This document shows positions 8,854-18,088 of a stretch of 64,000 nucleotides of DNA, in pieces (positions within the stretch are counted from its first letter, which is position 1; each line of letters opens with the position of its first letter). The notes under the pieces are model-generated. The model was not told the origin of the DNA. It made no database searches and worked only from the letters and a program-made list of their open reading frames with translations. The DNA lies in NCBI GenBank assembly GCA_964654285.1, contig CAZZJC010000010.1, positions 61,217 through 125,216 of the forward strand, written 5' to 3'. The translations under genes were made by a program, and so were the position numbers. The stretch comes from BJHQ01 sp964654285 (GTDB lineage: Bacteria; Planctomycetota; UBA11346).

Positions 8854-9308
8854 CAGCGGCTTCCGGCGGCGAACGCCGCGATCGCCGTCGCCAGGTTACG
8901 ACCGAAGCCGGGTTCATCCTCGATCCAGCGCCAGACCTCATCCAGCCGACGCCAGCGCACCACCTGCCCGGCGCGTTCGTGCACCAGGACCAGGGTATTG
9001 ACCGTCATCGCGAAGGCGCCGGCGTAGCGCGGTTCACCTGCGACATCGACGGCGGTGAAACGCGGACGGCCGACCGGAGGCATCGCCGCCAATGCCGCCT
9101 GGGCGAAGTGCGCGATGGTGGCGCATTCCGGGCAGTTCTTCGCGCCATGCAGGTAGTAGACGGCGAGGCCATCGGCCTGCGGCCGGCTCGCCGCCGGGAT
9201 GCCCTCCGCCGGCCACGGCGCGGCGGTTCCGCCTCGCGGCAGGACCAGGCCGACCACGCAGGCGAGGACGAACGCGAGCAGCACGACGGTCAGGATCCGT
9301 TTCAGCAC
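8853..9308 (-). CDS. ArsF-like secreted thioredoxin-fold protein
   Basis: A 151-residue protein with an N-terminal signal anchor (MLKRILTVVLLAFVLACVV) followed by VYYLHGAKNCPECATIAHFA, a CxxC active site (CPEC) at about residues 59-62. This arrangement fits the ArsF family, reported as a subunit of nitrophenyl compound reduction in ArsEFG operons, where reduced aminoarsenicals are then exported by ArsG. Here it is fused by overlap to the ArsG-like gene downstream and preceded by a small CxxC protein, so all three may form one redox/efflux unit (inference). There is no ArsR regulator or arsenate reductase nearby, so arsenic as substrate is not proven. Confidence 0.68.
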   Translation of the reverse strand: MLKRILTVVLLAFVLACVVGLVLPRGGTAAPWPAEGIPAASRPQADGLAVYYLHGAKNCPECATIAHFAQAALAAMPPVGRPRFTAVDVAGEPRYAGAFAMTVNTLVLVHERAGQVVRWRRLDEVWRWIEDEPGFGRNLATAIAAFAAGSR

Positions 9309-9349
9309 GGCGGCAGTCTACCGGCGCCCGGCGTCGGAACAGGCGGGGG

Positions 9350-9595
9350 TCACCGCGCGGCGGCGAACCAGGTCCGCAACTCCTCGGGCGAGGGCACCCG
9401 GCCGATGCAGCGCACCGTGCCATCGACGACCAGCGCCGGCGTGGCGACCACGTCGTAGGCGATGATCCGTTCCAACGCCGTGACCCGGACCAGTTCGAAC
9501 GGCCGGTCGCTGGCGCGGGCGACCTCTTCGGCCAGCGTTGCCAGACGGTCGCATTGGGCGCAGCCCCGGCCGAGGATCTCGAGGCGCAGGGTCAT
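9350..9595 (-). CDS. Small thioredoxin-family redox protein
   Basis: An 81-residue cytoplasmic protein with the thioredoxin-like order: beta strand LRLEILGRGCAQCDRL with CAQC at about 12-15, a central helix, VVATPALVVDGTVRCIGR (cis-proline region TPAL), and a C-terminal helix. It matches the short redox-active disulfide proteins that accompany CcdA-like or ArsG-like permeases, where they pass electrons or bind metalloids. Its start codon overlaps the stop of the upstream cation transporter gene (9592-9595), so it belongs to the same transcript. It could be the ArsE-like partner of the two downstream genes. Confidence 0.75.
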   Translation of the reverse strand: MTLRLEILGRGCAQCDRLATLAEEVARASDRPFELVRVTALERIIAYDVVATPALVVDGTVRCIGRVPSPEELRTWFAAAR

Positions 9596-10665
9596 GAGCC
9601 GTGACCCGCCGGTTCCATCCGGGTCGCGCTGGCGAGGGTGACCGGACCGCTACCGGGCGCTCCGGCGGCGATGGCCTGGTAGGCCGGATTCGCGGGATGG
9701 TCGAGGTGGACCAGCACCGTGCCGGAATGGCCGAGCCGTTCCAGGATGTGCGCCTCCAGCGCCTCGACCACATCGTGCGCCTGCGCCACCGACCACTCGC
9801 TCGGCACCACGAGATGGAAGTCGACATAGGCGAGGTCGCCGACCGAACGGCCGCGCAGGTTGTGGACGTCGATCCAGTCCGGGGTGCGGATCTCGTTGAT
9901 CGCCTCCACGACCCGGGCGAGCACGGCGTGGTCCGCCTGGTCGAGCAGGCCATAGGCCGCCTGCCGCACGAGTTTCGCGCCGGTCCAGAGCAGGATGCCC
10001 GCCAGCACCACCGCGACCGCGGCATCGACCCAGATGCGGGCGGGACCGGGCGGCAGCAGCCAGAGGATCGCGACCCCGGCCAGGACGCCACCACTCGTCC
10101 AGACATCGGACAGGACATGGTGCCCATTGGCGGTGAGGATCGCCGAACCGGTGCGCCGGCCCACCGCGAGCAGCCAGAGTCCGAGCGCCAGGTTCACCAC
10201 CACTGCGGTGACGATGAGCCAGAAGCCTTCCGCCATCCGCTCCGGTTCATGGCCATGCCAGAGCGCGAACCCGGCGCTGCCCAGGATCATTAGCCCGGCC
10301 GCCGCGACCAGGCCCCCTTCGAATCCGACCGACAGGTGCTCTGCCCGGCCGTGGCCATAAGGATGCTCGGCGTCGGGCGGCGCAGCCGAGAAGCGGAAGG
10401 CCCAGAACATGAACCCCACCGCGACGACATGCACCACCGACTCCAGCGCATCGGACAGGATCGCGGCGGAACCGGTCACCCACCACGCGACCCCCTTCAA
10501 CCCGAGCATGAGCACCCCGACCAGCAGGCTGGCCAGGGCGGCGCGCGCGCGGTCGCGTTGGTCGCGCAGCGACAGCGCAGGGTTCCCGCCTGGTGCGGAT
10601 GCGACCCTGCGGGCCGGCATTGCGGGTTGTGCCGGAGACGCCGGGCGAGCTGCCATGCCCGGCAT
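9592..10665 (-). CDS. Cation diffusion facilitator (CDF) family transporter
   Basis: Up to 357 residues. Six membrane helices begin at about residue 40 (LASLLVGVLMLGLKGVAWW). The metal-site motif LSDALES...H lies on helix 2 and HHVLSDVWTS, the matching H-x3-D site, on helix 5. A cytoplasmic ferredoxin-like C-terminal domain follows (from about 255: VHNLRGRSVGDLAYVDFHLVV). These are defining CDF features; such pumps export Zn, Fe, Co or Mn using the proton gradient. The first 30 residues are Ala/Pro/Arg-rich and no ribosome site is visible, so the start may be one of several Met codons (10665, 10656, 10620). It opens the operon with the thioredoxin, ArsF-like and ArsG-like genes. Confidence 0.9.
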   Translation of the reverse strand: MPGMAARPASPAQPAMPARRVASAPGGNPALSLRDQRDRARAALASLLVGVLMLGLKGVAWWVTGSAAILSDALESVVHVVAVGFMFWAFRFSAAPPDAEHPYGHGRAEHLSVGFEGGLVAAAGLMILGSAGFALWHGHEPERMAEGFWLIVTAVVVNLALGLWLLAVGRRTGSAILTANGHHVLSDVWTSGGVLAGVAILWLLPPGPARIWVDAAVAVVLAGILLWTGAKLVRQAAYGLLDQADHAVLARVVEAINEIRTPDWIDVHNLRGRSVGDLAYVDFHLVVPSEWSVAQAHDVVEALEAHILERLGHSGTVLVHLDHPANPAYQAIAAGAPGSGPVTLASATRMEPAGHGS

Positions 10666-10701
10666 GATGCAGCGGACCGGGTTCAGTCCAAGCGCGCGGA
10701 C

Positions 10702-11814
10702 CTATCTCTTCGCGACGATCCGGATCGAACGGGCGATGCCGTTGACGAGGCTGATCTCGACCTCCTGCCCGGCGACGAGGTCGGCCAGGGCGAGGACGGT
10801 GCCGTCGCGCGCGGTCACCACGGTCTGCGCGTCGGTGGGAATGGCGGGATGGGGGTGCTTCTTCACCATCAGGTCGAGGCGATCGCTGCCGGTGCTGGTG
10901 ATGGTGCCGATGACCACTTCCTTCGCGCGATCGGTCTGCTGCTTTTTCCCGACCATGCCGTGTTTGGGGAAGACTTCGGCCATCGAACCGGTGGCATAGC
11001 CCTTCGTACCATAATTCACCACCTCGCCGGCGTCATTGAAGGCGACCCACATCTCCTGACCGGTGGCGTGGGCCGCGATGGGTTCCTTCACGAGATCGCT
11101 CCCGCTGGCTCCGCCGATGGAACGCTGGTAGCGATACAATTCAGCCACCTTGCGCGGATGGTCGGCATCGCCGGGATGGCCGTGGAAGCGCAGTTCGCGC
11201 AACCGGGTGTTGGCGAGTCCGCCGGGCATGACATCGCCGACCAGGACCGCCTCGACCGTCGCGGCCCAACCGCTGAGGCCTTTCCACTCGTCCTGCCCGT
11301 CCTTGTCTTTCGTCCGGGAATCCCCGGCGAATTCATAGAGATCGCTGAGCACCGCGTGGAAGGTCGCCAGACCGAGGCTGCCAGGGGTCGGTGCGTAGGC
11401 TTCCGGCGTGGGAACCCGATCGACCCGCATCCGGCTGGGGGTCATGCGGGTGCGCAGCGGCATCTTCGCCAGCGAGGTGGCCAGCGAATCGAAGATGACC
11501 TGATCCGGCTTGGGTCCGGTCGGACCGGAGGTGACTTCGCCCCAGTCGAGAATCGCCACCTTGGTACCGGGGAAGAGATTCTGCACGAAGCGCGTCTGAT
11601 CGCACAGCAGCAGGATCTGCTCGTAGCGCAGCTCGACCGCGCCCTTCAGGAACCCCTCTTTACCGGGATCCGGCGAGATGACCGACTCGGAATCGTTGTG
11701 GCGGGTGGCGAACGAGAACTGGGTCAGATCGAATTTCCCGCCAGCGGGTTCGCCGGCGAGGACGGGCAACGTCGCGGCGGCCAGGATGACGAGCGAAACC
11801 AGACGCTGGCGCAT
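10702..11814 (-). CDS. Secreted protein of unknown function
   Basis: A 370-residue protein with a clear signal peptide (MRQRLVSLVILAAATLPVLAG, cleavage after about residue 20). The mature N-terminal part has a segment FLKGAVELRYEQILLLCDQTRF that faintly recalls LptA/OstA-type beta repeats, and the C-terminus (about 285-370) looks like a small beta domain with VVIGTITSTGSDRLDLMV. I cannot assign a family. Its ATG directly abuts the stop of the HU-type gene (no spacer), so the two are probably co-translated. Periplasmic or envelope location is inferred from the signal peptide; a link to lipid or polysaccharide transport is only a guess. Confidence 0.75.
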   Translation of the reverse strand: MRQRLVSLVILAAATLPVLAGEPAGGKFDLTQFSFATRHNDSESVISPDPGKEGFLKGAVELRYEQILLLCDQTRFVQNLFPGTKVAILDWGEVTSGPTGPKPDQVIFDSLATSLAKMPLRTRMTPSRMRVDRVPTPEAYAPTPGSLGLATFHAVLSDLYEFAGDSRTKDKDGQDEWKGLSGWAATVEAVLVGDVMPGGLANTRLRELRFHGHPGDADHPRKVAELYRYQRSIGGASGSDLVKEPIAAHATGQEMWVAFNDAGEVVNYGTKGYATGSMAEVFPKHGMVGKKQQTDRAKEVVIGTITSTGSDRLDLMVKKHPHPAIPTDAQTVVTARDGTVLALADLVAGQEVEISLVNGIARSIRIVAKR

Positions 11815-12204
11815 TCAGGGCTGCGCCGGCGGTGCCGGATGGTTGAGGTTCACCACCTTGGATTTCAGCAGGCGCCCGGGCTTGAACTTCACCACCGTGC
11901 GCGCCTTGACCGGGACCTTTTCCAGGGTCTTGGGGTTGAGCGCGGTGCGGGCCTTGCGCACGACGGTCTGGAAGACGCCGAAGTCGCGGAACTCCAGGCG
12001 GTTGCCCTTGGCGAGTTCGGCCGCCATCTCTTCGAGCATGGTCTGGATGATGGCCAGGGCGACGGCCTGGTTGATGTCGTGCTTCTCAGCGATGCGTTCC
12101 GCCAGGTGGCGCTTGGCGATGGTTTCGAGCGGATGACCCTGCGCGTCGGTCGCGACCGACGGGGCGGCATCGGGGTTCGGGACGGGGGAATTGGGGTCGG
12201 TCAT
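11815..12204 (-). CDS. HU/IHF-family DNA-binding protein with tail extensions
   Basis: A 129-residue protein whose centre (about 28-118) is an HU/IHF domain: helical half ETIAKRHLAERIAEKHDINQ and LEEMAAELAKGNRLEFRDFGVF, then the basic beta-arm region RKARTALNPKTLEKVPVKARTVVKFKPG. It lacks the usual prolines-only arm tip but keeps the typical FGVF and FKPG motifs. The N-terminal 27 residues are acidic/Pro-rich and the C-terminus ends in PAPPAQP, both additions to the about 90-residue family core. It likely bends DNA in the nucleoid. It is the first gene of a two-gene unit with the secreted protein downstream; 185 bp separate it from the divergent MoxR gene. Confidence 0.9.
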   Translation of the reverse strand: MTDPNSPVPNPDAAPSVATDAQGHPLETIAKRHLAERIAEKHDINQAVALAIIQTMLEEMAAELAKGNRLEFRDFGVFQTVVRKARTALNPKTLEKVPVKARTVVKFKPGRLLKSKVVNLNHPAPPAQP

Positions 12205-12389
12205 GGGCTGATCCTTGCTGCGACAGTTGATCCTACTGCGTGACGCACCAGCGCCTTGTATCCCCTTTGGCGACCCTGGGCAAGCTGAACGTGGCGCTGG
12301 CGGCAGCGTTCACCCCCCGCAGCATGCCGCTCCTCGTCCCTGGGTCGGCCGCCCTGATGCCACCCTGATGCCCGGAAGGCCCTTCGCCC

Positions 12390-13307
<918 letters not shown>

Positions 13308-13314
13308 ACCGCCG

Positions 13315-14532
13315 ATGTCCGCTCCGACCCGTCCCAGCACGCGGCTGACCCCGCCGGGTGGCCGCCAGGCGCCGAGCGGGCGGCTGGCCGACCCGCGCGC
13401 GGCCTCGCCGGGACGACGCCAGCCGGTCGCGCTGCGCGCGGTCGATGCCACCACGCTCGGCTGGATCGCCCTGGTCGAAGGCATCGCCCTGGCGTCGTGC
13501 CCGTTCTGGCTGCCGCAACCCGGCGCGGTCGCGCTCGGCTTCGCGCTGATCCTCGCCTTCGGCCTGGCGCTGGTCCTGTCGCGCTGGTGGATCCGTGGCG
13601 TCGCCGGCGCCTGGGTGGTGCCGACCGCGCCGCATGCGCGCGACGAGGCCACCGTCTCGGCCCGGCTGTGGGCCACGCCGGGGGCGCCGCCGGTGACCCT
13701 GTTCGCCTGCGATCCGGCGACCGGCGCCTGGGACAGCGTGGCGAAGCTCAAACCCCTCGGGGCGGAGCCGGTGCGCGCGCTGTGGTCGGTGCGCTTCCCG
13801 CGCCGGGGCCGGCATGAGCTGCCGCCGCTGAGAATCCGCGCCGAACTGCCCTTCGGCCTGATCCGGGCCGCGCGCGCGGTCAGCCCGGCGCAGGAGGTGC
13901 TGGTGCTGCCCGCCCTGGGTTCCATGTCGAAACCGCTCAAGGCGCGCCTGCGTTCATGGCTGGAGACCCACGCCTCGGCCCAGGATGCGGGCGACGATGA
14001 GCTGGCGCGGCTGCGCGAGTACCGCCCAGGCGATCCGCCCAAGCGGGTGCAATGGCGGTCGAGCGCCCGCGCCGGCCGGCTGCTGGTCGCCGAGCGCCAC
14101 GCCCTCGGCTGCCGCCGCTTGCATCTGGTGCTCGACACCCAGGTGGTCGGCTCCGGGGCCGGCCAGCGCGGCCTGGAAAAGCTCATCGTCGCCGCCGCCA
14201 CCCTGATCGACGAGCTCCTGCGCGGTTCGTGGAGCCTGACCCTGAGCCTGCTGCCGGGATCGCTGCCGACCGGTGCGGACACCCCAGGCGTCGACGACGC
14301 GCCGGCAACCGGCGGCATCCATCTCGACGGCGGTCGCGAACGGTTGATGGAGGCGCTCGCGCTGGTCCAGCCCGGCCAGGGCGACGTGCATGGACTGATT
14401 CCGCGCGGGAAGCCGGCGCTGGTCCTCAGTCTGCGCCCGATCGACCTCAGCGACCTCGCCCCGCGACCGCTGCTCATCACCAGCGATGAGGTCGAGGATC
14501 TGGTGGCGATGCCGCAAGGTGTGCTGCGATGA
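13315..14532 (+). CDS. DUF58 domain-containing membrane protein
   Basis: 405 residues from the ATG at 13315, placed 7 bp after the MoxR stop; a longer open frame reaching back into moxR is ignored. A 35-residue basic leader is followed by two membrane helices (about 48-90). A beta-rich region follows, then the DUF58 hallmark at about 226-255: LREYRPGDPPKRVQWRSSAR. The C-terminal half has a VWA-like fold (LHLVLDTQVVGSG, DxD-like metal site poorly kept). DUF58 proteins are presumed MoxR clients at the membrane. Its last codons are followed not by the next gene but by an unusual 196-bp spacer. Confidence 0.9.
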   Translation: MSAPTRPSTRLTPPGGRQAPSGRLADPRAASPGRRQPVALRAVDATTLGWIALVEGIALASCPFWLPQPGAVALGFALILAFGLALVLSRWWIRGVAGAWVVPTAPHARDEATVSARLWATPGAPPVTLFACDPATGAWDSVAKLKPLGAEPVRALWSVRFPRRGRHELPPLRIRAELPFGLIRAARAVSPAQEVLVLPALGSMSKPLKARLRSWLETHASAQDAGDDELARLREYRPGDPPKRVQWRSSARAGRLLVAERHALGCRRLHLVLDTQVVGSGAGQRGLEKLIVAAATLIDELLRGSWSLTLSLLPGSLPTGADTPGVDDAPATGGIHLDGGRERLMEALALVQPGQGDVHGLIPRGKPALVLSLRPIDLSDLAPRPLLITSDEVEDLVAMPQGVLR

Positions 14533-14728
14533 ACCCAGAAATCGCAATTGCGCCCCACCTGCTGCGTTGGTCGTCAGTCCTTGGGCGCTGCCCAACTCCT
14601 TCCTCCCGCCTTGGATCTGGGGCGCACGTGCGATTCTTCCATCAACCGTCCCAGGTTGGGGAAATGAGGTCTGCCCGTATTCGACGCTGGCAGCCAGGGC
14701 GATCGCATCACCTGTTTGGGGCAATGCC
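14533..14728. other. Lower-GC insert between DUF58 and transglutaminase genes, possibly a small mobile element
   Basis: These 196 bases separate two genes that in this cluster would be expected to overlap. Base composition is visibly less GC-rich than the flanks. The left edge has AATTGCGCCCCACC and the right edge, on the opposite strand, GGCATTGCCCCAAAC, an imperfect terminal inverted repeat around ATTGC(G)CCC. The DUF58 gene ends in ATGA and the next gene begins GTGAGTTCG, as if an ancestral ATGA overlap had been split by the insertion. The frame is open through the insert, but its translation shows no family. An old intergenic repeat (MITE-like) is the most likely reading; no second copy was seen in the window. 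Confidence 0.35.
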
Positions 14729-16723
14729 GTGAGTTCGCTGCCGGGGCGCACCCGCACCGCGCTCATCCAGAGCGCCATCCACCTCGCCTGTTTCGCCGTC
14801 GCCGCCTGCTGGCTCGCCTGGGCCCATCCCGAGGGCCGCACCGCCATCGCGGTGCTCTTCCTGGCGGGGGGGATGGGCGAACTGATCCCGCCCGCGTGGC
14901 GGGGCTGGTATGTCGCCGAGGCGCTGTTCGCCGCCGCACTCGCCGCGATCCTCGGCTACGACCGGCCCGACGGCACCGAGGGCTGGTGGGCGGTCGGCGG
15001 CATGGTCGCGGCCTGGTGGTGCCTGATCCCGGCCCGGCCCGGCTGGCTGCCGCTGCTTGCCGCACTGGTGGTGGCCGAATTGCTGCTTCTGGGCCGGACC
15101 CTCACCGGCCCGCCGTTGGCGCCGAGCATCGATCCGCGCCTGACCGCCGGGGTGCCGATCCTGGTCGGCCTCGCCCTGCTCGCGCTCGCCCTCGACGCCT
15201 GGCTGCGCGGCCAGCGCGGCGCGCGCGGCAGCCTCACCGTCGGCGGTTCCGCCGGCCGCGCTCCCGGCCGCCTGGGCTGGCTGCGCTGGGCGGTGCTGCC
15301 CGCCATCGCCGTGGCGCTGGCGGGGTGGTATGCCGGGCGGCCGCTCATCCGGCCGATGCCGCCGAAGATCATCGAAAACCAGGGCCTGAAGCAGTTTCCG
15401 CGTCCGACGGACCAGGCTGCCGGACGCGGCCTGGATCCGCGCCTGAATCTCGACACCGGTCCCGACATCCGCCGCGATCCGACGGTATGCGCCCGCCTGA
15501 CCTGGAACGACAACGCGCGCGGCGCGATCGTGCCGGGCGCGATGGTCTACCTGCGCGCCCTCGCCCTCGACCGCGTGGACGCCGCCAGCGGCCGGGTCGC
15601 GTGGTCGGCCTCGCGCACGGCGCTGAGTCCCAGCTTCACCCCGCCGCGATCAGAACAGCCGATCGGCCATCTGTCGCGGCAACCCGGCGGCGGCGACGTG
15701 GTGCTGCGCTTCGATGGCTCGGCCGAGACCAGCCTCATCGGCTGCGGCGCGGACGCCGAGGGCAACTGCTACCAGGCCGGACTCGGTTCAGCCGAGGCGA
15801 CCTACCAGATCGCGCTCGACGGGCTCGGCATGCCGCTCGCGCTCGATCGCCTGGCCGCCTGCCGCCGGATCCCCGCCGAACTGGAATCCCTGCCCTGGAA
15901 CCGGATCGAACGGGCCGAATGGCGGAACCTGGCGCCGGAAACCGCTGCGGTGGCGGTGATCGACGCCGTGCGCGACGGGCGTTCCTACGCGCTCGACAAC
16001 CTGCCGCCGCCGGACGCCACCCCGGGTGGCGCGATCGCGACCTTCCTGTTCAGCGACAAGGCCGGCGATCGGCGCGGCCACTGCCAGTTCTTCGCTTCCG
16101 CGGCGGCGCTGCTGCTGCGCCGGGCCGGCCATGCGACGCGCTGCGTGGTGGGATTCGCGAGCGACGAATTCGACGGCACCAGCGTGACCTTCCGCGCCAC
16201 CCACGCGCATGCCTGGATCGAGGTCGCCGGCCCGGACGGACGCTGGATCCGCTTCGATCCGACCCCGGGCCGGACCAACCAGCCGCCGCCGCTGATACCG
16301 ACCGGATCCGGCGCCACGCCGGCCCAGGCGCAGGAGGCCGCGCGCCAGGCCGCGCGTGAGACGGCCCGTGCCGAGACGCGCCGCCGGATGCCGTTCCTCA
16401 TCGTGATCGTGCTGGTCGGCCTGCTCGCGCTCGCGCTCGGCTGGTGGAAGTGGCGCCAGCGTCCCCGTCGCGATCCACGGCGGGCCGAACTCGATCGCCG
16501 GCAGGCCGACCTGTTCGCTCTCGCGCGCGAACTCGGGATCCGCTCCGGGCCGGCGACCACGCTCAGCATGATCGTCGCGCGCCTGAGCGAGCGCAGCCGG
16601 ATCGACCTCGGCCGCACCCTGGAACGTCACCTCGACGCGCGCTTCGGCGACGGCCCCCTGCCGGAACCCTGGCCGCTCGACCTGATCCGCACCGCGGCGG
16701 CGCGTTCGGGCCGGGCCCGCTGA
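14729..16723 (+). CDS. Transglutaminase-domain membrane protein (TgpA-like)
   Basis: About 664 residues from GTG 14729. A block of membrane helices occupies about residues 10-210, then an extracytoplasmic region. The transglutaminase core follows with GHCQFFASAAALLLRRAG (Cys452), HAHAWIEV (His494) and IRFDPTPG (Asp510), a complete Cys-His-Asp triad. A last membrane helix is at about 555-575 (FLIVIVLVGLLALALGWW) and a cytoplasmic DUF4129-like tail ends the protein. This is the usual third member of MoxR/DUF58 clusters. The open frame continues upstream to 14486 through the lower-GC insert, but that part is not protein-like; GTG 14729 starts just ahead of the first helix. The 3' end overlaps the convergent EVE gene by 97 bp. 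Confidence 0.9.
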   Translation: MSSLPGRTRTALIQSAIHLACFAVAACWLAWAHPEGRTAIAVLFLAGGMGELIPPAWRGWYVAEALFAAALAAILGYDRPDGTEGWWAVGGMVAAWWCLIPARPGWLPLLAALVVAELLLLGRTLTGPPLAPSIDPRLTAGVPILVGLALLALALDAWLRGQRGARGSLTVGGSAGRAPGRLGWLRWAVLPAIAVALAGWYAGRPLIRPMPPKIIENQGLKQFPRPTDQAAGRGLDPRLNLDTGPDIRRDPTVCARLTWNDNARGAIVPGAMVYLRALALDRVDAASGRVAWSASRTALSPSFTPPRSEQPIGHLSRQPGGGDVVLRFDGSAETSLIGCGADAEGNCYQAGLGSAEATYQIALDGLGMPLALDRLAACRRIPAELESLPWNRIERAEWRNLAPETAAVAVIDAVRDGRSYALDNLPPPDATPGGAIATFLFSDKAGDRRGHCQFFASAAALLLRRAGHATRCVVGFASDEFDGTSVTFRATHAHAWIEVAGPDGRWIRFDPTPGRTNQPPPLIPTGSGATPAQAQEAARQAARETARAETRRRMPFLIVIVLVGLLALALGWWKWRQRPRRDPRRAELDRRQADLFALARELGIRSGPATTLSMIVARLSERSRIDLGRTLERHLDARFGDGPLPEPWPLDLIRTAAARSGRAR

Positions 16724-17175
16724 TCGCCCTCGGCGACCGCCAGCACCGCCGCGAACTCGGCATCCGTCAACGGGATCACGCTCAGGCGCGAGCGTTTCCA
16801 CAGCAGGCTGGCGGAAAACGCGGGAATGCGCTGAAGATCGTCGCGGCTGACCAGCTGCGGGAAGGCGCGCACGAAGGCGACCTCGACCTGGTCCCAGAGC
16901 GGGCGTTCCGGGGTCGAGCGCGGATCGAAGTGCGCGTTCGCCGGATCCCAGGCGGTGGCGTCGGGATGGGCCTCGCGGGAGATCTCGGCCAGGCCGGCGA
17001 CGCCGATCGCCTCGGCGTTGGAATGGTAGATCAGCACCGGATCGCCGACGCGCATCGCGCGCATGGAGTTGCGCGCCTCGTAGTTGCGCACGCCGTCCCA
17101 GCCCTCGCGGCCTTTGCGGCGCAGATCGTCGAGCGAGAACACGGACGGCTCGGTCTTCATCAGCCAGTGGCGCAT
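16627..17175 (-). CDS. EVE domain-containing protein
   Basis: 182 residues from ATG 17175, chosen because MRHWLMKTEPSVFSLDDL matches the family N-terminus; the frame open to 17868 is antisense shadow. The EVE (PUA-like) hallmarks follow: GWDGVRNYEARNSMRAM at about 24-40, DPVLIYHSNAE near 45, and YDP-like FDPRSTPERPLWDQVEV near 90. EVE domains bind modified bases in DNA or RNA; the group with this length resembles thymocyte nuclear protein 1. The last 30 residues (RARPERAAAVRIRSS...) run antisense through the end of the transglutaminase gene and are unlike the family, so the family part ends near residue 150. Confidence 0.88.
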   Translation of the reverse strand: MRHWLMKTEPSVFSLDDLRRKGREGWDGVRNYEARNSMRAMRVGDPVLIYHSNAEAIGVAGLAEISREAHPDATAWDPANAHFDPRSTPERPLWDQVEVAFVRAFPQLVSRDDLQRIPAFSASLLWKRSRLSVIPLTDAEFAAVLAVAEGDQRARPERAAAVRIRSSGQGSGRGPSPKRASR

Positions 17176-17293
17176 GGTGCGGGCAGATTGGGCCGCACCC
17201 GGCCAGAGGGCCAGCGCCCGCCCGGACGGGCATCGACAGCCCTGAGGCTGGCTCATCCCGGCAGAGCCGTACGGTGCGGCCCCGGAGCCTGCC

Positions 17294-18082
17294 ATGCCCG
17301 TCCGCTTCCTGGCGCTGGTCCTCGTCGTGATCGCCGCCGGCTGCAACGGCCGCGCGGAACCACCCGCCAGCGCGCTGACGCCCGCCGCGGCGACCGCCCT
17401 CGCGGCCCAGGTCGCCGCGGCGCAAGGCCGGGCGGAGCATCTGCGCGCCGTCCTGACCTTCCGGGTCAAGCCGATGGCTGGCGATTCCCTGATATTTTCC
17501 GTCGACGCCTGGCTTTCCGCCGATGGGCGCTCGCGCCTGGACGCGCGCAAGGCCGGGGTGCCCTTCCTGTCCGCGCTGCTGGCTGCCGACGGCACGTTGA
17601 CGCTGCGCAATGATCGCAGCGGCGCCTGGGCCCAGGGGCGGCTCGCCGAACTGCCCGCCGAGGCGCCCCCCTTCCTGCGCGATGCCCCCCTGCTGCGCAG
17701 CGAACTGCTGGTCGGCAGTCTTGATCCCGACCGGCCCGTCAGCCCCGGCCCGGATGCGACCACGCTGCACCAGGACACTGCGGCCGGCCCGGCGATCCTC
17801 ACCATCGACGCGGGCAACCGGATGGTGGCGGATAAACGCCTGCTGGCCCGCGACGGCGCGGAGCGCATCCGCCTGGCCTACGGCCGGCACCAGGACTGCG
17901 AGCGTCTGCGCCGACCGACCGCGATCACCCTGGCGATCGCCGGCGACGACACCGCCTATGCCGTGCGCTTCGCCGAATGGTCGCGCCTGCCGGGGATCGA
18001 TGCGGAACGCTTCGCCCTGGTGCCACCGCCCGACTGCACCTTGCTGAACTGGGCTGATTTCCTCAGGGAACTGGGGAAATAG
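17294..18082 (+). CDS. Lipoprotein with LolA/LolB-like or DUF4292-like fold
   Basis: A 262-residue protein with a lipoprotein signal: MPVRFLALVLVVIAAGCNG gives a lipobox (IAAGC) with Cys18 as the lipidated residue. The mature part reads as alternating strands typical of lipoprotein carriers of the LolA fold (RAEHLRAVLTFRVKPM, IFSVDAWLSADGRSRLDARK, LTLRNDRSGAW). No catalytic motif is visible. It starts divergently from the EVE gene (118 bp between starts) and is followed after 6 bp by a glycosyltransferase gene, so the pair may be an operon. Function is unassigned; moving a lipid or glycolipid across the envelope would fit the neighbour. Confidence 0.72.
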   Translation: MPVRFLALVLVVIAAGCNGRAEPPASALTPAAATALAAQVAAAQGRAEHLRAVLTFRVKPMAGDSLIFSVDAWLSADGRSRLDARKAGVPFLSALLAADGTLTLRNDRSGAWAQGRLAELPAEAPPFLRDAPLLRSELLVGSLDPDRPVSPGPDATTLHQDTAAGPAILTIDAGNRMVADKRLLARDGAERIRLAYGRHQDCERLRRPTAITLAIAGDDTAYAVRFAEWSRLPGIDAERFALVPPPDCTLLNWADFLRELGK

Positions 18083-18088
18083 GGCACC

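Noticed and set aside
14486..14728. Upstream start for the transglutaminase protein
   Set aside because: The added 81 residues come from the lower-GC insert plus the overlapping DUF58 end, and precede no known domain; GTG 14729 fits the first membrane helix.
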